Assembly: GCF_020360975.1 (NCBI RefSeq) | Contig: NW_025408676.1 | Span: forward strand, 1,550,001 to 1,614,000 | Length of the DNA: 64,000 bases | Direction: 5' to 3' | Origin: Hirsutella rhossiliensis | Lineage: Eukaryota; Ascomycota; Sordariomycetes; Hypocreales; Ophiocordycipitaceae | Shown here: positions 11,030-22,690 of the stretch, piece by piece | How the letters are laid out: each line of letters opens with the position of its first letter | Position numbering within the stretch: position 1 is the stretch's first letter | Translations under genes and position numbers: made by a program | Notes under the pieces: generated by a model | Database searches by the model: none | What the model was told of the DNA's origin: nothing | What the model saw: only the letters and a program-made list of their open reading frames with translations

Positions 11030-12680
11030 TACTAATAGGGTCGTAGTTAGGCCTAGGGGGCCTAGGGGGCTTCGGGGGCCCTATAAGCGTAAGGGGGCTA
11101 AGGCTATTAGGCATTAGTTATTCCCTTATAAACTCCGTATTATACCTTATTAGTCGTAAGGTGTTCTCCCTTATAGTTATAGTATTAGGCCTTAAAGTAA
11201 GAGCACCCTTAGCTAGCCTTATAGCTAGGGTAGCTATAATCCCTAGTTAGGTGCTTTTCCGGGCAGAAGGCACACCTAATAAGCTGCCGGCAGGTCCGGG
11301 GGTTATAGCCGAAGGAAAGGCATTTATAGCACTACGTACGTATAGTATATTCCTTATAGGCCTCGACTCGAAGCTATAGGCCTACTATATAGAGGCCTTT
11401 TTTCCGGTATTCGGCCCCTATAGCCTCCGACGGGACTACGACGATAATAGACCCTGCTTTTTACGTTAGGCCTAGGGTGCCTAGCTACCTAGGCTGCCCT
11501 AGGATATCGATCCCGCTAAAGGTCTTAGCCTCTACGGCGAAGATATCGAGGATAGGGGTCTCTAGGAGGTTAGGGACGCTCCGGGCTACTAGCTTAGTCT
11601 AGCTAGTAGGAAGGTCGGCCGATTCGATAGGCAGTCCCTTAAGGTATAGGGACTACTTATTCCGCTGCTCTAGAAGTTTCTTCGCTATATAAGGGGCTTT
11701 TATCGTTATAACTATATTACCTCTATTCGAAGTCGATAGAGCTAATATAGCTAGTTCCCCTATAGCCTTATTAAGCTCATTACGAAGAGCAATAGGGCTA
11801 ATAGTCGGCGTTAGCGATCCCTTCTTTAGCTTTAGGATAAGCTAGAAGTCCTCTTTTGCGTTCCTCTTAGCCGGGGCCCTAGCCGGGGCCTTAGCCGGGG
11901 CCCTAGCCGGGGCCTTAGCCGGGGTCTTAGCCGGGGCCTTAGGCGCCTTCTTTACGGCGACCTTAGCCTACGAGCTAGCTTTAAGATTTCCTTTCGTAGC
12001 CTTAGGCTACTAGGCGGCCTTAGGCTGTTACGGGGGCTGTTATAGGGGCTGTTAGCGGTCCGGGGTCCCTATAGCTGCCTTTTCGAGCCCTTCTATAAGG
12101 GTCTTATAAAAGGGTTCGATTTTTTAGGCTTCCTTAAGGGCCTAGAGGGCCTATTAAAGGAAGCCCTAGGCCCGGTCCCTTAGGAAGGGTTGCTAGGGCT
12201 AGGGCTAGGGCTGCTATTGCTATAAGCATTAGAGTATAAGCCGGGTAGGCGTAGGGCTAATAGGGCTACTAAGAGCAGCCCTCTTTCGTCCCTTTACCTA
12301 CTTAAGGGGCTGGTTTAGCTAGAAGTAGCTAGCCCAAGGTAGGGTTAAGCTAGGCCTAAAGATACTAATCTTAGGCCCGCTAGGCCTACTAGGCTAGATC
12401 GGGCTAGTAACCTAGGTAGGTACTAGGCTTATTTCGTTATCTTCTATCTTAATATCCTCTTAGCCTTAGTCTTAGTCTCGGGCTTTAGGCTTTCCTTCTA
12501 GGGTCCTTAAAGGGCGTTAGCCTTCTAAGGCTTCTTCTAAGCGGGCCCTAGCCTCTAGGGTACTTATTTCGTCCCTTATATTAAAGGGGGTCGAAGGGGC
12601 CCGCTTAGGGCCTAGGCCGGGGTCCTAGGTCGGGTCCGGGCTTAGTTACGTTTACGGGGGGTACGTATTAGTTAGCGAGG
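11030..12680 (-). pseudogene. Tad1-like ORF1: gag-like protein with zinc knuckles (decayed)
   Basis: A reading frame with an Ala/Pro/Lys-rich repeat (multiples of PAKA-like units, 11870-11950) leads to a zinc-knuckle pair at about 11250-11340. On the minus strand this reads CYKCLSFGYNPRTC followed by CAFCPEKHLTRDY. The expected first His is Tyr here, a CAY-to-TAY change. This is the nucleic-acid-binding protein of the LINE ribonucleoprotein. Stops are TAG/TAA at positions suited to Gln. Confidence 0.75.
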
Positions 12681-12885
12681 GCGGGGAAGGGTTTTCTACC
12701 TATATAGGGGAAAACCTAGCCTAGCTCGCTATCTTCGGTAGCATATTACGCACCCGCTAGTAGCTACGCGAGGCTGTACTTAGGGGGGCGTAATATGCTA
12801 TTCGCGAGGGTTCTAGGCGTATGCTTTTTTCGTATTTTAGGCTTGGTTTCGAAAAGTTAGCTAAAAAGACATAATAATGTTTTTT

Positions 12886-13352
12886 TTTAAAGGGGGCTAG
12901 CCTAGGGCCTAGGCTAGGGTCCTAGGTCGGGTCCGGGCTTAGTTACGTTTACGGGAGGTATATATTAGTTAGCGAGGGCAGGGAAGGGTTTTCTACCTAT
13001 ATAGGGGAAAACCTAGTCTAGCGAGCTATCTTCGGTAGTATATTACGCACCCGCTAGTAGCTACGCGAGGCTATACTTAGGGGGGCGTAATATACTATTT
13101 ACGAGGGTTCTAGGTATATACTTTTTTTGTATTTTAAGCTTAGTTTTAAAAAGTTAGCTAAAAAGATATAGTAATGTTTTTAGCTAGGGTAGCTATAATC
13201 CTTAGTTAGGTGCTTTTCTAGGTAAAAGGCATACCTAATAAGCTACTAGTAGGTCTATGGGTTATAGCTAAAGAAAAGGTATCTATAGCACTATATATAT
13301 ATAGTATATTCCTTATAGGCCTCGACTTAAAGCTATAGGCCTACTATATAGC
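12886..13352 (-). mobile_element. Tad1-like LINE 5' fragments
   Basis: 12886-13185 repeats the 5' end of the element (equivalent to 12590-12880), and 13186-13352 repeats part of ORF1 around the zinc knuckles (equivalent to 11220-11390). Both are minus strand, out of order and heavily RIP-mutated. They are remnants of rearrangement among adjacent copies. Confidence 0.8.
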
Positions 13353-13357
13353 GCTTA

Positions 13358-15449
13358 AAAAAATATTATTACGTCCTTTTAGCTAACTTTTTAAAACTAA
13401 GCCTAAAATATAAAAAAAGTATACGCTTAAAACCCTCGCGAATAGTATATTACGCCCCCCTAAGTATAGCCTCGCGTAGCTACTAGCGGGTGCGTATAAG
13501 ATAGCTAGGCAAGGTTTTCCCGTATAGGTAGAAAACCCTTCCCGCCCTCGCTAACTATATACCCCAAAAAGTAACTAAGCCCGGACCTAACCTAGGACCC
13601 TAGCCTAGGCCCTAGGCGGGCCCTCTTAACCCCTTTAATATAGGGGACGAAATAAGTACCTTAGAGGCTAAGGCCCGCTTAGAAGAAGCCTTAGAAGGCT
13701 AACGCCCTCTAAGAACCCCGGAAGGGAAGCCTAAAGCCCGAGACTAAAACTAAGGCTAAGAGGATATTAAGATAGAAGATAACGAAATAAGCCTAGTACC
13801 TACCTAAGCTACTAGCCGGATCTAGCCTAGCGGGCCTAGCGGGCCTAAGATTAGTATCTTTAGGCCTAGCTTATCCTTACCTTAAGCTAGCTACTTCTAG
13901 ATAAACTAGCCCCTTAAGTAGGTAAAGGGACGAAAAAGGGCTGCTCTTAGTAGCCCTATTAGCCCTACGCTTACCCGGCTTATACTTTAACGCCTATAGT
14001 AATAGCAGCCCTAGCCCTAGCCCTAGCACCCCTTCCTAAGGGACCGGGCTTAGGGCTTCCTTTAATAGGCCCTATAGGCCCTTAAGGAAGCCTAAAAAAT
14101 CGAACCCTTTTATAAGACCCTTATAAAAGGGCTCGAAAAGGCAGCTATAGGGACCCCGGACCGCTAATAGCCCCTATAATAGCCCCCGCACTAGCCTAAG
14201 GCTACCTAGTAGCCTAAGGCTATAAAAGGAAATCTTAAAGCTAGCTCGTAGGCTAAGGTCGCCGTAAAGAAAGCGCCTAAGGCCCCGGCTAAGGCCCTAG
14301 CTAAGGCCCTAGCTAGGGCCCTAGCTAAGAGGAATATAAAAAAAGACTTCTAGCTTATCTTAAAGCTAAAAAAGGGATCGCTAACGCCGACTATTAGCCC
14401 TATTACTCTTTATAATAAGCTTAATAAAGCTATAGGGGAACTAGCTATATTAGCTCTATCGACTTCGAATAGAGGTAATATAGTTATAACGATAGAAGCC
14501 CCTTATATAGTAAAGAAACTTCTAAAGTAGCGGAATAAGTAGTCCCTATACCTTAAAGGACTGCCTATTAAATCGGCCGACCTCTTTACTAGCTAGACTA
14601 AGCTAGTAGCCCGGAGCGTCCCTAACCTCCTAGAAACCCCTATCCTCGATATCTTCGCTATAGAGGCTAAGACCTTTAACGGGATCGATATCCTAGGGCA
14701 GCCTAGGTAGCTAGGCACCCTAGGCCTAACGTAAAAGGTAGGGTCCGTTATCTTCGTAGTCCCGTTAGAGGCTATAGGGGCCGAATACCGAAAAAAAGGC
14801 CTCTATATAGTAGGCCTATAGCTTTAAGTCGAGGCCTATAAAGAATATACTATACGCACGTAGTACTATAGATACCTTTCCTTTAGCTATAACCCCCGGA
14901 CCTACCGGCAGCCTATTAAGTATGCCTTTTACCTAGAAAAGCACCTAACTAGGGATTATAGCTACCCTAGCTATAAGGCTAGCTAAGGGTGCTCTTACTT
15001 TAAGGTCTAATACTATAACTATAAGGGAGAATACCTTATAACTAATAAGGTATAATATAGAGTCTATAAGGGAATAACTAATACTTAATAGCCTTAGCCC
15101 CTTTACGCTTATAGGGCCCCCGAAGCCCCCTAGGCCCCCTAGGCCTAACTACGACCCTATTAGTATTATATAGCATAATACTAATAGGTAGGAAATAGCT
15201 AACCTATTGATCTTAGAGTAGGCCCTAGAAATAAGAGCGGACCTTATCTTATTATAAGAGCCTTACCTCTATAAGATCGATAATAGCTATATCCCTATAT
15301 AGTATCTAGCTTATAACGTTATAACCCCTATCCCCTCTACTAACTTTCCTAAGCTCGATAGGAGGCCTAGGATTATAGCTTATAAGAGGAAGGAAGCCTA
15401 GATAGAAGCTAGCCCTAGCTTTAACCTCTTTTACGATCCCGATATATAT
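13358..15449 (+). mobile_element. Tad1-like LINE, 5' half in plus orientation
   Basis: It starts with the family 5' end (AATATTATTACGTCC) and follows the plus copy at 32775 through ORF1 and its zinc knuckles (about 14850-14970) into the start of ORF2. It ends abruptly at 15449, where gypsy-E sequence begins. It stands head-to-head with copy 1. CpA and TpG are almost gone. Confidence 0.85.
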
Positions 15450-15499
15450 GGTCTACTATTTAACGTAAGTTAGGCCGCGGGGAGCTACCGGTCTTAGTC

Positions 15500-18400
15500 T
15501 ACTTAGTTATAGGCTACGATAGCCTATAGGTAAGCCTACGCCTCCTAGTTAACCCTCTTAGGCCCTCCGTCGGTCTATAGGTGATATGCCGTGCTAAGTA
15601 GCTACGTGATCTAAAGTAGCTAGCATAGGTGCTGCTAAAAGCGGCTAGTCTAATTCGATCCCCTATCGCTTATAATAGAGGCTAGCTAGCTATACGAGCG
15701 GGCCTAGTACTATAGGAAGCGCTCTACGTAGGATTCCGTATCTATAGACGGCATCGGCTCTAATACTATAGACTTACTAAGTCGGTCCTTAATTACCTAT
15801 ATATAGCGGTTGCCGCCCTCTATAAGTAGGAGGTCCGTTATAAAGTCTATCTATATATACGTATAGAACCGGTCGGGCACCGGAAGCTACTTAAGTAGCC
15901 CCTTAAGCTACGCCCTCTAGATCTTCGTACGGCTATAGATATCGTAGTTACGGAGGAAGCGACGAACGTAGTACTATAGGAGGGGCTAGTAAAAGTCCCT
16001 CGTAAGGCCTGCTGCTATGCCCTGTCTGCCTAGGTAACCCATGACGCTAGAGTCATAGATAAGTTAGACTAGCCTCCCTCGGAGCTCGTTCCGTTCGTCT
16101 AGCTCTAGTAGTCCCTCCTTCTCCTTAGCTTCCGTAGTATACGGTGCGCCCGGTACCTATAGTCTCCCCCGCTAGCGTAGATGCCCCCGTAGGTCGATAT
16201 AGTAGTCGGCCACCTACACCTTTAGCTTTAGCTTCGGATCTAGGCGTTAAGCGCCGGACTTAACGGCGCGGCGCACGCCCTCGTAGGTGCGGTCTAGAGC
16301 CGCTATCCTATCCTATAAGCGTTAAAGGGCCTTATTTTAGAACACTCTCGCCGCGCGCGCCCCTAGGCCGGTCTATCCCTCCTTGCTAGACCGAGGCAAG
16401 GGCGCGGGGGGAAGCTTATTCGCTAGCACCGCGTCTTCCTCTACTAGGGAAGCTCCTATATAAGTCCGTAGTGCTTCCTATAGGATAAGCTATAGATCCC
16501 GGGCCTCGATATCCGCTCCCGTTGGCCGGTCTTGATCCCTCCGGGAAAGCGCGTCTAGGACCGCGGAGTCCCGCCTAGGGCGGTACTTAATCGAGAAGTT
16601 AAAGCGTAAGAGATACTCCGCCTAGCGGGCTTGCCGCTCCGAGAGGTGCTAGCGAGTTATAAAGTACTCGAGGTTTCTATAGTCTATAAGAACCTCGAAG
16701 CTCTTATAGCTCTAGAGCTCTACTTACTATTGCTCGAGGTAGCTAATAATCGCTAGTATCTCTTTATTATAAATAGCGTAATTCCGCTCTACTAAGGTTA
16801 GCTTACGGGAGTAGAACGCTACCGGTTGCTTCCGCCCGTTTACCTCCTAGGAGAGCGTTCCTCCGAGTGCCTAGCCGCTATAGTCCGCTTTAACTAACGT
16901 AGACCGGTCGAAGTCCTACTAGAGCAGTACCGGGGCTTAAGAGAATAGGTCCTTAAGCGTGCGGAACGCTCCTTCCTATACGGGCCCCTAGCAAAAGGCG
17001 GTCCGCTTCCCGGTAATCTCGTTTAGGGGCATTATAATACGGGAGAAGCCCCTAATAAACATCCTATAATAGTTCGCGAACCTAAGGAAGCTCCGTACGC
17101 CTATCTATATAGTTAAGGCAGCCTAGTCCCGAATCGCCTAGATCTTTACGGGGTCCGCCTATATACCTACGCTTATATAGATAATAAAGCCTAGGTACTT
17201 AACCCTCTTAACCCCGAATTCGCACTTATCTAGGTCGAGGTAGAGCCTATAAAGTTAGAGGCGCTCTAGGACCCTTCGTACTTTCCGTATATAGTCCTCG
17301 TAGGAGCCGCTCGTATAGATAAGGATATTATCTACGTATATAGAGGCGAACTCGTCGAGGAAGTCCTAAAGCACGTTATTAATATAACGCTAGAAGGTAG
17401 CGGGCGCTCCTAAGAGGCCGAAGGGCGTTATAAGCTACTCGAATAAGCCGTAGCGTATACGGAACGCCGTCTTCTACTCGTTACCCTCCGAGATCCGCAC
17501 CTTATAAAACGCCTGTTTTATATCTAGCTTCGTAAACTACTTCGCCTTCGAAAGGTTATAGAGCGTATCTAAGATTAGGGGCAAGGGGTAGCGGTCCGGC
17601 CTCGTAATTGCGTTTAGGGCCCTATAGTCGTAATAGAACTATATCCCGCCCCTTAGTTTACGCACGAATAGGACCGGCGCTCCTACTTCGGAGCTACTTA
17701 CTTAAATAAAACCCTTATCTAGGAGGTCCCTTAGCGTCTTCTTTAGCACTAGCAGCTCCGCGTATAATATACTATATAGCGGTTCGAACGGTGCGGGCAG
17801 TTCCTGCCCCTTCTTATCGGTGTAGAGTACGATCCTATAGTCTACCCCCGGCTTATGCGGGTTAAGCTTATCCGCTTCCTAGGACTCGAATAGCGGTAGG
17901 AGGTCGTAAAAGCGCTCCGGTATCTATTGCCGTAGCTTAGAGGGCGACTTCGGCTTCTTTATCCGGAGGGCCTTATCGATATCCGCTAGGCTAACTACGT
18001 AGACCGCTGCGTTAGCCGCTGCCCGGCCTTGCCTCCGCTCTACCCGTCGCACGGTTCCTACGAAGATAGAAGCAAGGACTTCTTATACCGAGTATAAAGC
18101 TCGCACGCTTAGTCCTACGCCTATAAAACCGTCGTCGTAGCGGACCCACCGTTGCGTAGGCCTAAACTATAGCTTCCTTTAGTACGGAACCGAGTATAAC
18201 TCTATATATAATAACTAGGGTTTCCCGAGGATTAGGGGAAACTCTAGTTAGGGGATTATATAGGCCACGATAAGCTTATAGTAACCGTCGACCTCTATAG
18301 CTAGCTACGTAATGCCCTTAATTACCGCACCCTCTATCGCGCCTAAGGCGCCCTTTACTTACCTTAGGGCGATCTTTTCTACCGGCACTTATATTTCTCG

Positions 18401-18540
18401 CGTAAGCGCCTCGTTAACTACGGCGTAGCACTAGCAGCCCTCGTCTATAAAGGCGGTAACGGGTAAGGAGTTATTAATTATAACCTATATTAAAGTAGGC
18501 TTCTCTTCTATATAGGCGGATAATTCTTCCTTCTCCTTTG
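15500..18540 (-). pseudogene. Gypsy-E pol: reverse transcriptase, RNase H, integrase (decayed)
   Basis: Minus-strand translation through TAG/TAA gives AKxFTKLDIKQAFYKVRIS near 17520-17470, then GLFE, stop, LITPFGLLGAPATF, then YVDNILIY at 17327-17338. YVDD is canonical; the Asp-to-Asn change follows from GATGAT becoming GATAAT. RNase H follows, with FYSRKLT and EILAII around 16800-16740. The integrase core includes IDFITDLL and SDRGSN around 15850-15640. These domains would copy the RNA and insert the cDNA. Stops and active-site loss make it inactive. Confidence 0.85.
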
Positions 18541-19689
18541 CTAGTACTAGTAATTAGGGCTCCGGAGCCCGTCTTTGCTCCGGAGCTACTCTTTTTCCTC
18601 CGGGCGTAGGGGGGCGGAGTCCTCCTTATCGTCTAAGGCGAGGAGCGGTTCTATCTTCGCTACTCGAACCGCTATAGGCCGCTTAGCTAAAAGGAAGGGG
18701 CATTTTAATATAAAGTGCGTGGATGCTCCGCAACGTAGGTAGCGGCCGTTAGCCTTCCTCTTCCCGATTTCCTCGCTCGTTACCTACTTCGCCCGCTACT
18801 TAGAGTGCGGGGCGGTGTAGGGGGTGGTCGACGGCGTCTTCTTACCGCGTCTAGCCCGGTCCGTGCGGGTAGCCGATATTAGGGTATCCCCGTCCGTGTC
18901 GATAGCCGGTTGTTTATCTTACGGAGGGGCGGTAATCCTATCGCCGCTATACGGCGTGCGCTTACGGAGCTTCTAGAAACGCGGCGTCTACTCGTAGCCC
19001 TAAGCTACCTTTATTAACCGGCTTACGTACTCGCCGTAGTTAGTAGGCATAATTACGGGGATAAGCAGCTCCTATAGGGCCGGCGTAATCGAATTCCGTA
19101 GCTATATAAGCTTCGCGCTATCTTCCTATACCGTAGTCCCCGCTGCCCGTAAGAGCGTCTCTTCGAAATCGGGAAGGAATTCGCTAAAGGTTTATCCGTC
19201 TCTCTACTTAAGGGTCCGTAGCCTATCTTACGCCTTCTCCCGCTCCTATACGTTGCCGAACGTATATATAAGGTATTAGAAGAAGTCTTATAGGTCGCGT
19301 CTGCCCCCGGGGCCGCCCTTATCCTAGAATCCGGAGATCCGCCGCATCTAGGGCTCCGGCAGCGTATAGAGGAGCGAATACTACGCTATATCGCGACAGC
19401 TATTTAGGCCCTATTTCTCGTCGGTTATAAACTTCGTCTATAGCCGGCTAAGGAAGAAGTAAAAGGACTCCGGCTTGCCGTCTTAAGTCGGCTAAGGGAG
19501 CGGCTTCCTCGTCGGTGGTGTCGCCGCCGTAACCGGCGTTACGGAGGTCGTAGGGGTTAAAGCCGGTCTCGTAGACGGCTCCCCTAGTATAGCGAGAACC
19601 TCGTCCTTCTCGCTAGCCGTCGCGCTTCTAATCGCTTCTAGGATAGCTACGATACTTCCTATCCGTCCGGGGAGGGGCGGAGTGCTTCC
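18541..19689 (-). pseudogene. Gypsy-E gag with zinc knuckle (decayed)
   Basis: The minus-strand frame upstream of pol contains YLRCGASTHFILKCPF near 18690-18740. This is a CX2CX4HX4C knuckle whose first Cys is now Tyr. Ahead of it lies a Thr/Pro/Ala-rich stretch (about 19500-19600). Gag would form the particle and package RNA. Position, knuckle and order relative to pol support the call; the start codon cannot be identified. Confidence 0.7.
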
Positions 19690-19927
19690 TTAAGGGGGAG
19701 GCGCCCTCTCCGGAGAGATATCTATTAGATCTATTAATTGATAGCTTATACTATCACGGAGTAGGCAGAGGCGTGCGCGTAGGTGCCGTCCGTAGGATAA
19801 TGTTAATAAGCTATATAGAGCTCTTTTATACGCGGCTGGCCCGCCCCTATACTTACGGGATCCGGCCCTCCGCACGTGACTACACGGCTTGGGCCGCGGC
19901 CTAAGCCCATCACCTATAATAGTCAAA
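19690..19927 (-). repeat. Probable 5' LTR of gypsy-E, little RIP
   Basis: About 238 bases upstream of gag keep normal CpA/TpG content, unlike both flanks. On the minus strand they contain TATAAAAGAG (19821-19830), a plausible LTR promoter TATA box. The right edge interrupts another decayed reading frame. Without the 3' LTR the exact ends are unproven. Confidence 0.5.
19821..19830 (-). promoter_or_regulatory. TATA-like box in gypsy-E LTR
   Basis: TATAAAAGAG on the minus strand lies about 130 bases before the start of gag, within sequence spared from RIP. It fits an LTR promoter. Confidence 0.4.
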
Positions 19928-20405
19928 GACTCTTATACTAAGGAGCGGCCTAAGTAATAACCTCTTATTAGCTAGAGCCGCCTTATTAAAATAGAGTAGC
20001 TAGGTTATTAGTACTTACTTAAGAGCGCCTAAGTATAATCTCCTCGTTAGTATTAGTATCGCTAATAAGGGTAATAGACTTATAAGTTTCTTAGCCTATA
20101 AAGGTAGGCTTATTAGTAGTTAGAGTTAAGGTATTTAGTAGGGTAATAGGGGTATAACCTTCGCTAACGTTAGGTCTTAGACTAAAAGTCTCTTAAGACT
20201 AAGATTCCCCTATACCTTTCTTAGCTTTCTTTATTAAAGGGGAACTAATATCGCTATAAGACTTTTAAGCTAATCGCTTATACTTTAAAGGCGAACCCGC
20301 CGCTACTTACTCCTATATATAGCATAGGAAATCAGCGTTATAGTTCTTTATCTTCTTTAGTATAAAAGGTATTATTATTAATAAATCGTCGATAAAAAGT
20401 AATAT
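19928..20405 (-). pseudogene. Unidentified RIP-decayed reading frame, cut by gypsy-E
   Basis: One minus-strand frame of about 160 codons is interrupted only by TAA and TAG, all readable as former Gln or Trp codons. It is preceded (20500-20410) by a pyrimidine-rich stretch like a fungal leader. The frame is Ser/Thr/Gln-rich, with pieces such as SPLIKKAKKGIGES and ISDTNTNEEIIL. I recognise no family. It ends where the gypsy-E LTR begins, so it is probably the N-terminal part of an older gene or element. Confidence 0.35.
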
Positions 20406-20915
20406 AAAAAGGTATAAGGGATTAATAAAAAAAGGTATAAAACTCTATAGTAATTATAAGCGAAAAAGTTAAAGAAGAAAAGAAAATAAAAAAAGTAAGA
20501 GATATATATATATACTCTTTATATTATAATTACGCGGCCGATATATAAGTAATACTATAATAGTTACTTAGCGGTAACTACTAATATAATAACTATTAAC
20601 GTTATAAAGTATAGACTAATATATACTTATATAGGCGTATATATATAATATATAACTAAATCTACCTCTCTTCTTAACTAAATATATATAGTATAGCGAA
20701 AGTAATATATATTAAAGATATAGCTAAGATATCTATATAGGAAGGGAGATAATTATAAGAGCGCTACTAAGAAGTATAAGCTAATAAAGTACTTAAGTAT
20801 ATAGTATTAATATATTAATAGGGTATTAATAGGGAATCGTGCTTACCTTGCTTATATATTATAAACCTCTTATTACTTTAACTAAAGAGGAGAAATCCCT
20901 TTTTTAATAAGCTTT
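20406..20915. other. Unassigned AT-rich RIP-mutated sequence
   Basis: This stretch is strongly AT-rich, with (TA)n runs and an imperfect inverted repeat (CCTCTT...AAGAGG, 20874-20900). It matches no other part of the window and I see no gene. Confidence 0.5.
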
Positions 20916-21045
20916 AGTCTTTTTTTTTATATATATTATTACTTATATATAGCCTCTAAGGCTATAGTAAGGCTAGTAAGGGCCTAGGCCCTTATTAGTA
21001 GTCCTAGCTAGCTATAGAGCCTAGGGGCTTATAACTAATTAAGGA
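20916..21045 (-). mobile_element. Tad1-like LINE 3'-end fragment
   Basis: Poly-T followed by about 120 bases of the Tad1-like 3' UTR, including the palindrome near 20973-20998 in a mutated but still pairing form. It replaces the first part of the chromovirus LTR that follows. Confidence 0.8.
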
Positions 21046-21497
21046 AATATTACGACTATAGCTACTAGGCCGCTAACGGTCGACTACGTTAAGTATATAA
21101 CACGGTTTAATAAATAAATAGTTAGCACTACTATCTAATAGATATAGGATTAAGGGGATTATAGAGATCTAAGTAATCTAGGATTAATAAGATTACTACG
21201 CTTTATATAATCTAACGTTAGGGATTATAGCTAGGCCTATAATCTAAGGATAGTCTTTATAGGTATATATAGCTACCTACTTTTACTCCTTTAAATAAAT
21301 AGCTCTTTAGCTTTTAATATAGATCTTTATTACGATTCTATCTTTAATTCTAATTACTTAGTTATAGTTTACGGTCTATAACCTCTAACTTATTACTAAT
21401 ATAATATACTTACTATTACTTAAACTACGCCTTATTATATCTACTAATATAAACCCCTTAATAGGTTTATCCCTTAGGAATAATACCGGTCGTTATA
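21046..21497 (+). repeat. Chromovirus copy 1, 5' LTR (5'-truncated)
   Basis: It matches 2655-3136, including the same central segment, and ends GTTATA. The first 150 or so LTR bases are replaced by the Tad1-like fragment. The internal region of chromovirus copy 1 starts directly after it. Confidence 0.85.
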
Positions 21498-21882
21498 TAT
21501 TAAAAGCTCTTATTTAATATAATACTATATTACTTTAAGTAATATTATAACTATTAATATACCTATATAGTAAGCCGGATTAACTAACTTTAGAGCTATT
21601 ATATCGCCTTAAGATATAATACGCGAAATTATCGCCCTTTAATATAAGGTATAGTTACTTAAAAATAGAGAAGGTAACGAATAAGTTAAGGACCTTAGAA
21701 AAGTAGTTAAACTAAAATAGCTAGGACTATTTAACGGTACTTATAGTATACTTTAAGACTTTCTTACTTAACTTAAGGCCTACTATTAGTTTTACCTTAC
21801 TAAACTCTTAGACTTAGTTAAAAAAGTACTCTATATAAGAATTTTTTTATTTAAAATAGTACTTACTTAGTTTAGACCTATT

Positions 21883-22690
21883 ATAAGGGATTTTCTTAAT
21901 AACTAACTAGCGCAACGAGATAATAAGATAGATAAAGTCTTTATTAGTTTCTAAGGATTTAAAGAAGCTATTATAAAGGTATTTAGAATAACTAATAAAG
22001 AATAAGAAGCTAAATAGAAACTTTAAGAACTCTAATAAAGGATCTTAGTATTAGATTATACTATAAAGTTCTATTAAGTTACCTTAAAGCTTAATTAAGA
22101 TAACGAACCTCTTATATTACGATTTTATAATAAGCTTAAAGAAGAAGTTAAAGACGAACTTTATAAGGAAAATCGACTTAATAACCTCTTAGACTATATT
22201 ACTATAATAGTATAAATTAATAATAAATAGTATACGTAACGCTAAGAAAAGAAATAAGAAAGAGGAAACTAAAATACTTCCTATAAGGGGATTTTCTTAA
22301 TAACTAACTAGCGCGATAAGATAATAAGATAGATAAAGTCTTTACTAGTTTCTAAGGATTTAAAGAAGCTATTATAGAGGTATTTAAAATAACTAATAAG
22401 GAATAAGAAGCTAAATAGAAACTTTAAGAACTTTAATAAAGGATCTTAGTATTAGATTATACTATAAAGTTCTATTAAGTTACCTTAAAGCTTAATTAAG
22501 ATAACGAACCTCTTATATTACGATTCTATAATAAGCTTAAAAAAGAAGTTAAGGATAAACTTTATAAGGAAAATCGACTTAATAACCTCTTAAACTATAT
22601 TACTATAATAGTATAAATTAATAATAGATAGTATATACGATACTAAGAAAAGAAATAAAGAAGAGGAAACTAAAATACTTTTTATAAGAA
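21883..22690 (+). repeat. Tandem duplication of about 401 bp in chromovirus gag
   Basis: Sequence from ATAAGGGATTTTCTTAATAA at 21883 recurs at 22283, and the second unit runs to about 22685. Chromovirus copy 2 has a single unit, so the duplication is private to copy 1. The units differ by several transitions and a 4-base gap, so RIP acted after or during their divergence. Confidence 0.85.

Larger units (their letters stand above)
6855..12880 (-). mobile_element. Tad1-like LINE copy 1, essentially full length
   Basis: A non-LTR retrotransposon of about 6.0 kb reads right to left and ends in the poly-T at 6855-6866 (poly-A of the element). It has the same length and order as the copy at 32775-38806: gag-like ORF1 with zinc knuckles, then ORF2 with AP-type endonuclease, reverse transcriptase, RNase H and a C-terminal Cys/His region. 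RIP has put stops throughout. The 5' end near 12880 lies next to further 5' fragments of the same family. Confidence 0.88.
15450..19927 (-). mobile_element. Gypsy-E, a Ty3/gypsy retrotransposon, 3' end truncated
   Basis: A minus-strand LTR element reads LTR, gag, protease, reverse transcriptase, RNase H, integrase from right to left, the Ty3/gypsy order. It differs from the chromovirus elsewhere in the window. The likely 5' LTR is 19690-19927. No matching 3' LTR is present, because the left end joins the Tad1-like copy at 15449. RIP is present but patchy: 15560-15650, 16005-16055 and the LTR keep many CpA and TpG. Confidence 0.85.

Noticed and set aside
19690..19926. 78-codon minus-strand frame
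   Set aside because: It starts at TTG and lies in the probable gypsy-E LTR. It looks like a chance frame in a RIP-spared, GC-richer patch.
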